In this document: positions 26,654 to 36,721 of the stretch, piece after piece
Position numbering within the stretch: position 1 is the first letter of the stretch
How the letters are laid out: each line of letters opens with the position of its first letter
Assembly (NCBI GenBank): GCA_030430075.1
Contig: JAUIGN010000014.1
Coordinates: forward strand, 62,001-126,000
Reading direction: 5' to 3'
Source of the DNA: a bacterium
GTDB taxonomy: Bacteria; Planctomycetota; Planctomycetia; Pirellulales; Pirellulaceae
Length of the DNA stretch: 64,000 nucleotides
Program-made: the position numbers and the translations under genes
Notes under the pieces: model-generated
Told to the model about the DNA's origin: nothing
Databases searched by the model: none
What the model saw: only the letters and a program-made list of their open reading frames with translations

Positions 26654-27505
26654 CTAACCAGGCCAGCGGGCCGCCGCGCCGCACGGTAGTTCACTTCCGT
26701 CTTCGTCAATCAGGAGCAGGGGGCGGGCGACAACGCCGCCCTGGCAGTGTCCGAAAATCGCTTCCGCCAACGCGGCCTCCAATTCGGCGGCGCCAAAGCC
26801 GGGTGAGTGGCAGGACAGCAGGATGAACGCCCGCCGCGACCTGGTCAACTCGCCGCAGGCGCGCAGGAGCGGCAGCAGTCCGCTGCTGACTTTCCAAACC
26901 TCGCCTTTCGGACCGTGTCCGTAGCTGGGTGGATCGAGGATTACCGCATCGTACTGGTTCCGGCGGCGAATTTCGCGCGTTACGAATCGCGGGGCATCCT
27001 CGCTAATCCAGCGAATGGGGGCGTCTTGCAGCCCCGACAGCTCCGCGTTATCTCGCGCCCAGCCAACCACATTCCTGGCCGCATCGACATGCGTCACCTC
27101 GCACCCCGCGGCGGCGGCGGCCAGGGTGCTGCCGCCCGTGTAAGCAAACAGGTTCAGCACGCGCAGCGGCCGGTCAGCGCGCGCCGCTTGCCGGGCGATC
27201 CAATCCCAACTGGCGGCCTGTTCCGCAAAGACGCCCACATGCCCAAACGGCGTCAATTTCAACTTGAGCTGGAAGTTGCCGTGACGAATGGCCCAATCCG
27301 CCGGCAGCTCGGTCCGCAGCTCCCATCGCCCCCGGTCCCGTGAACCGCGGTTGAAACGGGCATCCGCCGACTCCCAACGTTCCGGGCGGGCCGGCTGCAA
27401 TCCGTCCGCGGCGGGACAGGGCCTGTCGAGCACATACGGGCCGAACCGTTCAAGCTTGCGCGCGTTGCCGAAGTCCACAAGCTGGTACTGATCGGGTTCG
27501 AACAT
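26654..27505 (-). CDS. RlmI/RlmK-like class I SAM-dependent methyltransferase
   Basis: 283 residues from the ATG at 27505 (MFEPDQYQLVDFGNARKLERFG); upstream in-frame codons look non-coding. It begins with the YQLVDFGNARKLERFGPYVLDRP motif of the SAM-methyltransferase group related to rRNA large-subunit m5C methyltransferases. Motif I is VLNLFAYTGGSTLAAAAAGC, motif II VTHVDAARNVVGWARDN and motif IV DAVILDPPSYGHGPKG. The N-terminal PUA domain of E. coli RlmI is absent, so the protein is about 110 residues shorter. The substrate is presumably rRNA but unproven. It is the first gene of a pair with the TrmH-type gene. Confidence 0.87.
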   Translation of the reverse strand: MFEPDQYQLVDFGNARKLERFGPYVLDRPCPAADGLQPARPERWESADARFNRGSRDRGRWELRTELPADWAIRHGNFQLKLKLTPFGHVGVFAEQAASWDWIARQAARADRPLRVLNLFAYTGGSTLAAAAAGCEVTHVDAARNVVGWARDNAELSGLQDAPIRWISEDAPRFVTREIRRRNQYDAVILDPPSYGHGPKGEVWKVSSGLLPLLRACGELTRSRRAFILLSCHSPGFGAAELEAALAEAIFGHCQGGVVARPLLLIDEDGSELPCGAAARWPG

Positions 27506-27764
27506 GAAGGTCGCGGAGCGCCAAAATGGTAAATGGGGACGTGTTTGCTCACGGGGGCGGGCGGAATAGGAACGCTCAAGTGTACGAGGTTCCATCGTTT
27601 CCGGCGACCGCTGTTCGTCCGGCGGATCGCTTTGGATGAAGATGGTCGAGGGTCCTGGCGTTGACGGTTGCGACGCTGGCCGGGCGTAGGCCATCTTGAA
27701 GCCGTCGTACTCTGGTACGATAAACGAGTGTACCCCGCTATTTACGTACCGCGAGGACAGTCGT

Positions 27765-30700
27765 GTGGATTGGCTCAACGATTCCATTTCGCTTGACGAA
27801 TTGCAGCTTATCGATCGCCTCAGCAATGAGTTTGAGGAACGGTGGGAGGCGGGCGGCAGGCGACCCAGAATTGAGGAATTTTGGAAACGGGCTCCTGGGG
27901 TTTGCCAGAACTTGCTATTGCATGAACTCGTGATGCTTGAGGCCCAGTTTCGGCATCAAGAGGCAGAGATGCCCCAGTGCGTTGAGTATGTGGAACGATT
28001 TGCCGAGCGGCGGGATGTGGTTGAGAGGGCTTTCTCTGATTGGCAGGCACAATGCCTGAACGCCGCGACACACGACCTGACATCCGATACCAGGTCGTTC
28101 GCAGTCACGGCACAGGCGCAAATAACGCCGGGTACGCATCCGCTCCCATTTCGCTTGGGTGGGTATGAACTGCTTGAGGTACTCGGTAGGGGCGGCATGG
28201 GCGTTGTGTACAAGGCGCGGCAGTCTGGCACTGAACGCACCGTTGCCCTGAAATTGATTCGTGATGACCGGTTTGGGCAGATTCCCCAGGCGGCTCGCCA
28301 GGAACTCTTGGACCGATTTCGTACAGAGGCTCAGGCGGCAGCTCGGCTTGAACATGATCACGTGGTTACGATCTTTGACGTCGGTGAAATTGACGGCCAC
28401 CTTTACTATGCCATGCGTCTTGTGGATGGCGTGAGTCTGATGGAGATGCTTCGAGCCGGCCCGCTGGCGCCCGGCAGAGCGGCGCACTATGTACGCCAGG
28501 TTGCCGACGCCCTTCACGAAGCGCATTCGCGAAGCATTCTCCATCGCGATTTGAAGCCCCACAATGTGCTGGTCGAGGCGAAGTCCGACCGCGCGCTGCT
28601 CGCTGACTTCGGCCTGGCGAAGTTCCTGGACCGCGATCAGGGGTTAACGGAATCGGATGCTGTGCTCGGATCTCCGTGCTACATGTCGCCTGAAATGACA
28701 TTCGACGCGACACAAGCGACGACGGCAAGTGATATTTACGGGCTGGGAGCGACGCTCTACCACTTGCTCACGGGACGGCCGCCATTCCTGGCTGCAAACC
28801 CTGCTGCCACCATGTTGCAGGTCCAGAGGGACGAGCCCGTCCGGCCGCGTGATCTGAATTCTTCACTACCACAAGATGTGGAGACGATTTGTTTGAAGTG
28901 TCTCGAAAAATCGCCCACAAGACGTTACGCCACCGCTGCCGAACTGCGGGACGAACTGGAGCGTTTTTGTCGAGGCGATCCAGTTCGGGCGCGTCCGGTG
29001 GGAGCATTCGAGCGTGCGCGCCGCTGGTCCTATCGAAATCCCACGCGAGTCCTTTTGCTGGGAGTCACCGCAATCGCGGTCTTGCTTGCCGGCGGCCTAC
29101 TCTTGCTTCGCCAGGAGGCCCAGCGGGCAGACGCGGGGCGGCGACATGCCGATGCGGTCGCGGAGGTAGAACGGCGCCATGCGGAAAAGCAGAAAGAACT
29201 GGCGGATACCCAACGCTACAATGCCCTGACGATCGCGGCGCGGGAAGAGGCGGCTCGCCTTGAGCCAGGTTGGACTTGGCGTGCGCTTGAGAAACTGCGG
29301 GAAGCTGCCGGGTTAGACCTCAGCCCGGTCGATCCCCTGCAACATCGATCGCTTGTCGCCGAGTGTCGTAGCCAGATGGATCTACGCGTGAGTGTCGCCC
29401 AACTTGCAAAAGGGTTTTCGGCCGGTTCGATGGCGTTTAGTCCGGACGGCCAGATCCTCGCAATTGGAGAACTGAAGAATCATGTTGCGGCTCGCGTTCG
29501 ACTGCTCAACGTCCCCGCGGGTGAGGAGATTGCGACGCTCACGATGCCGAACGTGAATATCCTCTCGAATGCCCTTAAGGGATTTCGGTCGGACGGATTT
29601 CGCTCGCTGGTCTTCAGTAGCGATGGCCGGTTACTCGCTGCAGGGACCCGGTACGGCCAGGTCATCGTTTGGAATCTCGCGAAACCGCAGGAGATCGCGG
29701 GCCGATGCCAAGTATTTGGAGAGGACGAGGTCTTTCGGCTTTTCTTTCATTCCCACGACTCAGCCATTGTCGCCCATGCACACGATGGGCTGGTAAAGAC
29801 GTGGGACTTGCAGGCAACGGAGGCTGTTGCCGTCGGAACGGTTGAAAAAGTTCGGAGCATTGCCGTCGACGCCCAACGCAATTGTGTCGTTGCCTACGCG
29901 GACCGCCAACTGCGGATCGTGGACCTGGCAAGTGGCAACGACCATTCCATGACGGCAACGGTTAAAGATATCCGGAATATGGCCCTGAGCGAATCCGGAA
30001 GCGTTCTCGCTGTCACTTCTGGCGAAGGAATCGATGTGTATTCGCGCCAGGGAGTGCTCATCCGATCACTGGAAGACACGCAGCACCCGTTCGACACCCT
30101 GGCTGGCGAATGTCTGTCGTTTTCCGCAGATGAGGCTTACCTGATGGAGACCAGCCAACAAACGAGCCAACAGGCGGTCACGCGCGTCTGGGAGGTCGCC
30201 TCGGGGAAGCTGGTGTCGCGTTTTGCAGTTCCCACTTCGGACAGGCGGGTGCAGGCAATCTCTCCTGACATGAAGTTCCTGGTTACCGCCGGCCCCGACT
30301 TTACGCACCTTCATGAATTGCGACTTCCGTTGCAACGCTTTATCGCCATGCAAAACGCTCCAATAGGCGACATGACTGCCCAAGGCGGGACGTTGGCCTG
30401 CGTGTCGGAGGAACGGGCGCCATTCACGCCGTCGAATCCGACGGGGCATCTGCTGAGCATCTCCCGATTCCAGGCTGCCACCCAAGAGCATCTCGGCAAG
30501 ACGCAGTTGTTCTTCCCATTCAATCTGTCGCCGTTCCGCGAGTTTCTCGCGGTCGATGCCGCTGGCAATCTGGCGGCAAGTCTCCCCATCCCCGGAGCAT
30601 TGATTTGGAAAAGAGCCGCTCATCACCGTTTGATGGTCCCGCGGCGCCTGAAGTCATTGGGCGACCCGACTCCGGTACGGCTGGACGAGCTGCTCGAGGA

Positions 30701-31745
30701 GAGTATCGAGTGCGAGACAATCGAAGATTCGCTCGCTCCCGACGGCGTGGCGATACGAACAACGCAAACCGCGAACGCGGAGTTGCGAGTTTCCTGTGAT
30801 TGGTTGGCGTTGCCGCCAGGCGAGTGGGCGGTTTGTGTCCTCCTGCAAGTCGAAGGAGACTGCCGTCAAGAAACGAGTGTCGAGGCCGGCGCATTCAACG
30901 ATCAGGGACCAACGGGCGAGTTTCAACTCCTGTCTCGTTGGACGCCACGGCAAGGCTATCACCTTTATCACCTTGGCTGGACCGACACCGAGCGAGCGCC
31001 GGTGCGGGGTTTCTTTGCCAGGCCCAGTGATCCTGTCAACACTCGGCTTCGTTGCTGCGGGGCTTATGTCGTTCGCTTTCCTGACCTGCATGCCAAAGAG
31101 TGGAAATTCAGAGAGGGTACAATTGCCTTCGATAAGAATCTCTCCACAATATGGGGCGTGACGAACAACAACACGATTGTTTCGTGGGATCTTGCCAGTG
31201 GCGCGGCCTCGCGTCGATGGCTAAATCGTTCCACAGCGGGCATCGACAGCATCCCGGTCCTGGTGGGCGGAAGTGAGTTTGTCCTGGCGGGCTGTGGCGA
31301 CGGGTCGATTCACAAGCAATCACTTGAGGGCCAATCGACCCGACAGCAATGGGGGCTGGGACGAGTGCTGGCACTGGCATTGCACCCAGAGGAAAAGAGT
31401 TTTGCCGCAGGGTTGGCTGGCGGTCACGTCGTCGTGGGGGATGCGGGCACGCTTGAAGTTCTTGCCTCGCCCTTGCGTCATGCTCAGGCGATTACCGCGG
31501 TTCATTTCGCAGCGAAGGGGGTTCTCGTTGCCGGCGGTCAAGACGGTACGTTGTGGCTGCTTGAGCTGAACAAACAAACCTGGCGGGTCATACTCAGGAT
31601 GCAGTTCGACGGTCCGATTAAACGACTCGCAAGTTCTGGCGACTCACGACTCTTCATCCTAATCGAGGGAGAAACGGCCGTTCGAACGATCGATCTGCAG
31701 CAATTGGTCGAGGACCCCTTCGAACTCCGACCCAAGGGCGCGTGA
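27765..31745 (+). CDS. Membrane Ser/Thr protein kinase with WD40-like sensor domain
   Basis: 1326 residues from the GTG at 27765 (VDWLNDSISLDEL), preceded by GAGGAC; a TTG 23 codons upstream is less likely. Residues 10-60 form the acidic RLSNEFEERWEAGGRRPRIEEFW segment common in planctomycete kinases. The kinase domain spans about 133-400: G-loop LGRGGMGVVYKA, Lys163 in VALKLI, the catalytic loop HRDLKPHNVLV, DFGLAKFL and the activation-segment end GSPCYMSPE. A transmembrane helix (VLLLGVTAIAVLLAGGLLLL) lies near residues 425-445. A coiled stretch and a C-terminal beta-propeller of WD40-like blades (SMAFSPDGQILAIGE, SLVFSSDGRLLAAGT) follow. Probably cytoplasmic kinase with an outer propeller sensor. 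Its 3' end overlaps the convergent surface-protein gene by 87 bases. Confidence 0.92.
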   Translation: MDWLNDSISLDELQLIDRLSNEFEERWEAGGRRPRIEEFWKRAPGVCQNLLLHELVMLEAQFRHQEAEMPQCVEYVERFAERRDVVERAFSDWQAQCLNAATHDLTSDTRSFAVTAQAQITPGTHPLPFRLGGYELLEVLGRGGMGVVYKARQSGTERTVALKLIRDDRFGQIPQAARQELLDRFRTEAQAAARLEHDHVVTIFDVGEIDGHLYYAMRLVDGVSLMEMLRAGPLAPGRAAHYVRQVADALHEAHSRSILHRDLKPHNVLVEAKSDRALLADFGLAKFLDRDQGLTESDAVLGSPCYMSPEMTFDATQATTASDIYGLGATLYHLLTGRPPFLAANPAATMLQVQRDEPVRPRDLNSSLPQDVETICLKCLEKSPTRRYATAAELRDELERFCRGDPVRARPVGAFERARRWSYRNPTRVLLLGVTAIAVLLAGGLLLLRQEAQRADAGRRHADAVAEVERRHAEKQKELADTQRYNALTIAAREEAARLEPGWTWRALEKLREAAGLDLSPVDPLQHRSLVAECRSQMDLRVSVAQLAKGFSAGSMAFSPDGQILAIGELKNHVAARVRLLNVPAGEEIATLTMPNVNILSNALKGFRSDGFRSLVFSSDGRLLAAGTRYGQVIVWNLAKPQEIAGRCQVFGEDEVFRLFFHSHDSAIVAHAHDGLVKTWDLQATEAVAVGTVEKVRSIAVDAQRNCVVAYADRQLRIVDLASGNDHSMTATVKDIRNMALSESGSVLAVTSGEGIDVYSRQGVLIRSLEDTQHPFDTLAGECLSFSADEAYLMETSQQTSQQAVTRVWEVASGKLVSRFAVPTSDRRVQAISPDMKFLVTAGPDFTHLHELRLPLQRFIAMQNAPIGDMTAQGGTLACVSEERAPFTPSNPTGHLLSISRFQAATQEHLGKTQLFFPFNLSPFREFLAVDAAGNLAASLPIPGALIWKRAAHHRLMVPRRLKSLGDPTPVRLDELLEESIECETIEDSLAPDGVAIRTTQTANAELRVSCDWLALPPGEWAVCVLLQVEGDCRQETSVEAGAFNDQGPTGEFQLLSRWTPRQGYHLYHLGWTDTERAPVRGFFARPSDPVNTRLRCCGAYVVRFPDLHAKEWKFREGTIAFDKNLSTIWGVTNNNTIVSWDLASGAASRRWLNRSTAGIDSIPVLVGGSEFVLAGCGDGSIHKQSLEGQSTRQQWGLGRVLALALHPEEKSFAAGLAGGHVVVGDAGTLEVLASPLRHAQAITAVHFAAKGVLVAGGQDGTLWLLELNKQTWRVILRMQFDGPIKRLASSGDSRLFILIEGETAVRTIDLQQLVEDPFELRPKGA

Positions 31746-34700
31746 AGCAACCAACTCATCCAGGGCAAGCTGGTCCACGGCCGCCGCAGGTAACGCGGTT
31801 CGTGAACTGGTCGAAGCGGGCATCGGCCCGGGGACCATAATTCCAAGGGTGGGTCTGATCGGCGAGTTTCCTAGATCGGGGCGTAATGAGCGCGCCTCAG
31901 GGGCAGCCAGTGGTTCGACCGCGATTGAGTGATTCACCGTTACGGTGAACCACTCCGGGGCGTTCGTAGCAAGCTCGCCTTCCGCCTCCCAGGGGGGCAG
32001 CGAGTTGACGTAATTGAATTGGGGTAAAACGTCGCCTGCCGGCGTCAACAGCCCATCCCCATTCACATCGTAGAACGGGGCTCCACTTACCGGAAACTCG
32101 GGGAGCTCGCCGGCCGGAGAAATCAGTGAGGGACGGTTGAGCTCGTTAATCAGCGGGAGAATATCGCCCACCGGGTCCCCCGTAATGCCATTGTTGTTGA
32201 CGTCCCGGCGATTCACCGGGTTCTGCCAGTTCGCGGGTCCGTGCAGCAGGAGTTCGACGTCATCATGCCGCAATACACGAAAGATGCGACCTCGCTCTCT
32301 TCGAACTCCCTCCAGCGTCCATGGACTGCCAATTGCGACAGTGTCACCCAGGTCGGCCTGCACGGCAAGCGATGCCGCCGGTCCGCTGATTCTCGCGACG
32401 CTGGCAGCATCCAGGGTCAGCCGATTGTCGCCGCTGCCGCTGATGTCAATGACTTCAAGCTGTCGCAAGGCCCCGCCATCTAGGCCGCGAAGATCAAGTG
32501 ACTGGTCTCCGTTGGGCAGCCTTAGCGCGTCCCTGCCGCCGGCTCCATTCACGAAGAGCAACCCGCTGGCGAGTAACGATTCGTCAACGATGTCGAATCC
32601 GTCGTCGCCGGAGGAACCAGTAACGACCAGATGCGCCAGTTGTCCTCGCCTCGCTCGCAAAAGTTGACTTGTGTCCGCCAGGACGATCACGTCGTCACCA
32701 TTGGTCAGCAGATCGACGGCACCAGGCATCGGCAGCCTTACGCTGCCGGCAACTCCGCTCGAAGTTGCGCCATCGAGGAGCGTCAAGGAATGGTCTTCGA
32801 CCTCGCCATCGAATGCGGCGCCTCGAGGAGACAGGCCACCGTTTAGACTGAGACGAAAACGGCCCACTGTTTCCCCGGGTGACGCTTGCGGTGGAATGCG
32901 AAACGAGAGCAGGTTGTTGCCTGGGGCAACGGGAATGCGAGTCGCGATCTGTTCACTCGCGTCGTCCCAGTCACCATCCCGGTTGAAATCGATCCACGCG
33001 TCAATGAATCCAGATTGCGAAGCGACGACCGACAGGCTGGAAGTGCTCCCGCTCGTCGTCGCGATCAGACTCGCGACGCCAATCACGCCGTCTTCGTCGT
33101 GTTCGCCGGTCTGATCATCTCCTCCGCCGGCGCCGGCACCGGCGGATGCAGCGGGCTGCCCATCCGGTTCGGCGTCGACAGCGTTTCCCAGAAAGAGTGA
33201 GCCCAGGACGTGCCGAGCGCCGTCTTGCGAACGCGTCGTCGGATAGCTGCTGGGAAGACCGGACTCGGTGGCGGAAGGGGCGTCACCGTAATCGTGGCCG
33301 ACGGAGATCTTCAACGCGACGGGGGCGGAAACGGACTGGGCGCCGGAGGGGTCGGTGATCCGGGCGGAAATCGCGAAGGTGCCCGGTTCCGCATACGTCG
33401 CGCTGAATACCTTCAACGTGTCGGGCGGGGTATCGAAGATGCCGTCGCCGTCCAAGTCCCATTCGACCCGCAGTGACTCAATGGGGTGATCTGGATCGTC
33501 GGTCGAACTTGCGTCCATGATAACCGGTTCCCCCGCGATCCCCCACGATTGTGATAATTTGACAAAAGGACGCGGCGCTCGGTTGTCCGCATCACTGGGG
33601 GTAATCGACACGCTTTGGCGGGAGCGATTTCCCTCGGAATCGTACACCGTGACTTCGTACGTGTCCTCCTGTTCCGGTTCAAAGTACGGCGTGAGAAAGG
33701 AACGGGCCGCCGTTGTTCCCTCCAGCCTCATTTCACCAATCGTATGGCCATTGCGGCGAAGCAGCGCGGCGGACAATTGCGTGTCGTCGCTCGCCGTGAA
33801 TGGGACTTCCAACAACCCATCGACCGTCGCGATGGCACCGGACCTGGATATGGAAACGATCGGCGGATTGACTTCACGGGCCGGCTCAGGATTGAAGTAC
33901 CGGCTGACGCTGAGAGCCAGCGCCGCGGCGTAGGAAAGGCGCATCTCGTCTTGTGGGTAGGATTCGGGAAGAATCGATCCACGCGTCCCCCGGAGCCCGT
34001 TTCCCATGAGATTCCCCCGGAAATTGCCGTCATTGCGGAAATCGTGACCCAGGCCGAAGGCATGCCCCAACTCGTGCGCCGCCGCTCCCTGGGCCGAGGA
34101 GGCGATGCTGCTAAAAGTCGTGCCTTCAAACCACGGAAAGGACACGTCTTGTACCAGCGGATAGGGCCCAATTGCCGGCTGCGATGCGCCGGCATACGGC
34201 GCGTCATTGGAGAGCATATCGCCGGTGAGTCGGAAGAGCATGTCCGCGCCCAGCATCGCTACGCCTCCTCCCCGGCCCGATCCGAATCCGGCTCCCAGTG
34301 CGACCCCGCCAGTTATCGAGCCGTCAGGGTCTTGGAGCACAGTTTCCGGCACTACCAGCCAGATCTGTCCGTCCGACCAGACGGGAACGCCGGCAGCTTC
34401 CGCCGCCTGGAGCGTAGTTGGCCAAAGGTCCTGCCGCAGGGAATCATCGCTGGTACCGACATGAACCTGGTGGACTACGGGGAGCACGCTATTAGGTAGG
34501 GTTTCATAGAGAAACGTCTGGGGCCCAAATCCATTGCGGTCCATCTGTTCGGCAAACCACCGTTGTAGTCGCGGGAGGTACTCTGCGAGAGCTGCCGCTC
34601 CTCCTGGCTGCGGGGTCCGGTTGGACGGAATCACATAAGCGACACGAATCTGTGGCGCCGCCAAGGCAACAACCCGAAAAATGTTGCCACCGGAGGCCTC

Positions 34701-35765
34701 TTCATACTGGATTCGGACCGAATACACACCGGCATCAAGGGCTGGCGACGCGCTCCCAGTCTGCACGGTCTGACCGTTACCCCAGTTGTTGTTGAACAAC
34801 TCGGTAACGGGATCGAAGAGACCATCCCGATCCAGGTCGATCCACATCCGACTACCATCGTCGCTCTGGGTCGCCAGGTGTGCGCCATCTTTGAGGATCC
34901 GCACCACACCGTCCCACTGGACCGAGTAATCCGACCAATTGCTGTCCGAGCCCGACGTGATCCCTACCTCCCCGCGCTGGCCCCAATTCGCCGTGTCAAA
35001 GTCAATCGACTCGTCGATGCGCTGTCCAGCGATGGTTTGCGTCTCTCGCCAATCGATTTCGTTTGCCGCTCTGAGAGACCCGTCAACATACGATCCCCAA
35101 AGCCCCGGAATCGAAAGCGTTTCGTCGGTAAAGAACTGAAATGAATCATCCGCCAATGACGGAATCTCATTGGAATACAGGCTGAGTGTGTTCGGCCCGC
35201 TGTCGTCTTCAAACTGGACGCGGATCGAGTAGATGCCCGGTGGTACCGTTTCCCCCAGGCTTGACGTTCCCCGCAAGCCCTCACCCCAGTTGTTGTCAAG
35301 CAACTCGTTATCTCCTGCAAACGAGCCGTCACCATCAAGGTCTATCCAGACACGACTGCCGCCTTCGCTGCGGGCCGTCAGTCGTGTGTCGTCATCAAGG
35401 ATGCGGATCATGCCATCCCATTGCACAGAGAACTCATCCCAGTCGGAGTCTGTCCCGCCGGTGACTCCCACGGCATTCCGGTCGCCCAGAGACGAACCGG
35501 GAAAGAACAATTCAGGGTCGACGCGAGTTCCAACGATCGCTTGTGTAACTCTCCAGTCTGCCTCATCGACGAGGCGCAAGCTGCTGTCGACGAAACTGCC
35601 GGTCAGCCCCCGCGTCGTCAGAGACGGGTCGGTGAATAGTTCGTAAAGGACACCCGTCGTGGCAGTTAGGAGATTTCTCCGTTCCAGGATCTCAAACGAA
35701 CGCAGTGGTTTCCGTCTCTTCCGAATTGCGGGCCTGCAGTCTCTGCTACGATGGGTGGCGTACAT
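31659..35765 (-). CDS. Large exported surface protein: PA14-like, metalloprotease motif, PKD, GEVED, dockerin
   Basis: 1368 residues. The basic N-terminus with SFEILERRNLLTA (24-35) matches the LEPR-XLL-type export/anchor motif of planctomycetes. Two similar PA14-like modules follow (about 38-205 and 208-375, each with VRILDD/VRILKD-type strands and SRVWIDLDGDG / SRMWIDLDRDG). Residues 564-574 are HELGHAFGLGH, a metzincin-type zinc protease motif, with GNLMG shortly after. A PKD-like domain lies at about 725-823 (WDLDGDGIFD). A GEVED domain (HDYGDAPSATESGLP...WIDFNRDGDW) spans about 824-990. Two dockerin-like Ca-binding segments lie near 1185-1255 (DVNNNGITGDPVGDILPLIN, DVNGDGLLTPAGDVLPQFN). 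Inferred role: secreted or cell-surface metalloprotease or adhesin. AAGAAGGTAAGG precedes the start. Confidence 0.88.
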   Translation of the reverse strand: MYATHRSRDCRPAIRKRRKPLRSFEILERRNLLTATTGVLYELFTDPSLTTRGLTGSFVDSSLRLVDEADWRVTQAIVGTRVDPELFFPGSSLGDRNAVGVTGGTDSDWDEFSVQWDGMIRILDDDTRLTARSEGGSRVWIDLDGDGSFAGDNELLDNNWGEGLRGTSSLGETVPPGIYSIRVQFEDDSGPNTLSLYSNEIPSLADDSFQFFTDETLSIPGLWGSYVDGSLRAANEIDWRETQTIAGQRIDESIDFDTANWGQRGEVGITSGSDSNWSDYSVQWDGVVRILKDGAHLATQSDDGSRMWIDLDRDGLFDPVTELFNNNWGNGQTVQTGSASPALDAGVYSVRIQYEEASGGNIFRVVALAAPQIRVAYVIPSNRTPQPGGAAALAEYLPRLQRWFAEQMDRNGFGPQTFLYETLPNSVLPVVHQVHVGTSDDSLRQDLWPTTLQAAEAAGVPVWSDGQIWLVVPETVLQDPDGSITGGVALGAGFGSGRGGGVAMLGADMLFRLTGDMLSNDAPYAGASQPAIGPYPLVQDVSFPWFEGTTFSSIASSAQGAAAHELGHAFGLGHDFRNDGNFRGNLMGNGLRGTRGSILPESYPQDEMRLSYAAALALSVSRYFNPEPAREVNPPIVSISRSGAIATVDGLLEVPFTASDDTQLSAALLRRNGHTIGEMRLEGTTAARSFLTPYFEPEQEDTYEVTVYDSEGNRSRQSVSITPSDADNRAPRPFVKLSQSWGIAGEPVIMDASSTDDPDHPIESLRVEWDLDGDGIFDTPPDTLKVFSATYAEPGTFAISARITDPSGAQSVSAPVALKISVGHDYGDAPSATESGLPSSYPTTRSQDGARHVLGSLFLGNAVDAEPDGQPAASAGAGAGGGDDQTGEHDEDGVIGVASLIATTSGSTSSLSVVASQSGFIDAWIDFNRDGDWDDASEQIATRIPVAPGNNLLSFRIPPQASPGETVGRFRLSLNGGLSPRGAAFDGEVEDHSLTLLDGATSSGVAGSVRLPMPGAVDLLTNGDDVIVLADTSQLLRARRGQLAHLVVTGSSGDDGFDIVDESLLASGLLFVNGAGGRDALRLPNGDQSLDLRGLDGGALRQLEVIDISGSGDNRLTLDAASVARISGPAASLAVQADLGDTVAIGSPWTLEGVRRERGRIFRVLRHDDVELLLHGPANWQNPVNRRDVNNNGITGDPVGDILPLINELNRPSLISPAGELPEFPVSGAPFYDVNGDGLLTPAGDVLPQFNYVNSLPPWEAEGELATNAPEWFTVTVNHSIAVEPLAAPEARSLRPDLGNSPIRPTLGIMVPGPMPASTSSRTALPAAAVDQLALDELVASRALGSEFEGVLDQLLQIDRSNGRFSLD

Positions 35766-35965
35766 GGCGAAACCTTACCTTCTTGCTGAATCGGGACTCC
35801 AATAGCAGACTACGATTTGCGGGGTGTTACCCGCCAACATTAATCGGCGAGCCAATGTGAAATGGCCGCAATTCTGGCTATGCTGGGACGCTGCAGAATC
35901 GCGAATCAGCCGGTAAGCATTCCCTGGTCGGGCGCGGACGATTCGCCCAGCAGATTGCCTCGACA

Positions 35966-36580
35966 ATGAAAGAGTTCTCGGACACGAATGTTACGGCGCT
36001 GATCGCTGGCGTGAAGGGCGGAGACGAAGAGGCTGCGCTGAGGATTTGGAATCACTATGTTGAGCGCCTTGTCGCGGTCGCACAGAGACGATTGGAAGGC
36101 ATTCGGCAGGGGGCAGCGGATGGTGAAGATGTCGTGCAAGAGGCATTCTTCAGTCTGATCCGAGGGGCGCAGGCGGGGAGGTTTCGCCGGCTTGAGGATC
36201 GGAGCGACCTCTGGCAAATCCTGGTGATGCTGACCGGGCGGAAAGCTGCCAAGGCTCGAGACCGCGAGCAAGCATTGAAACGGGGTGGCGGGAAGGTGCT
36301 AGGGGAGTCGGCCTTTGCACGGCTGGGGGCAGATGGCTGGCCAGCCGGCATCGCTCAGGCAATCGAAGCGACTCCGACGCCCGCCGATCTCGATGAACTT
36401 GCGTCCAGTTGTGAACACCTGCTGATGCAGCTCGACGACGGCCAACGACAAGTCGCGTTGTGGCGGCTGGAGGGGTATTCCCATGCCGAGATTGCTGATC
36501 GTGTTGGTAAGAGTATTCGCTGGGTGGAGCGCAAGGCCGAAATCATCCGGCGGATGTGGCGCGACGAATTGACGTCGTGA
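35966..36580 (+). CDS. ECF-type RNA polymerase sigma factor
   Basis: 204 residues. Sigma region 2 reads EEAALRIWNHYVERLVAVAQRRL...GEDVVQEAFFSLI, with the DVVQEAF core-binding helix. Region 4 reads LDDGQRQVALWRLEGYSHAEIADRVGKSIRWVERKAEIIRRMW, a helix-turn-helix for the -35 element. The size and the WVERKAEIIR ending fit the planctomycete ECF group associated with Ser/Thr kinases. No zinc-finger anti-sigma gene is adjacent. It is divergent from the large surface-protein gene across 200 bp and convergent with a kinase gene, so either kinase in the region is a candidate regulator. Confidence 0.92.
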   Translation: MKEFSDTNVTALIAGVKGGDEEAALRIWNHYVERLVAVAQRRLEGIRQGAADGEDVVQEAFFSLIRGAQAGRFRRLEDRSDLWQILVMLTGRKAAKARDREQALKRGGGKVLGESAFARLGADGWPAGIAQAIEATPTPADLDELASSCEHLLMQLDDGQRQVALWRLEGYSHAEIADRVGKSIRWVERKAEIIRRMWRDELTS

Positions 36581-36721
36581 AGGCCGGTTCCCACCGACAT
36601 GGATGGCTCCGCGCGCTCAGCCCGGTTTCCCGCACGCTGCAAGCGCGCCGGCGAACTCAGCATGCATCGAGCGTTGCCCCAACGAAGAATATGACCGTCA
36701 TCGCTTGCCCGCATGCCGTAT

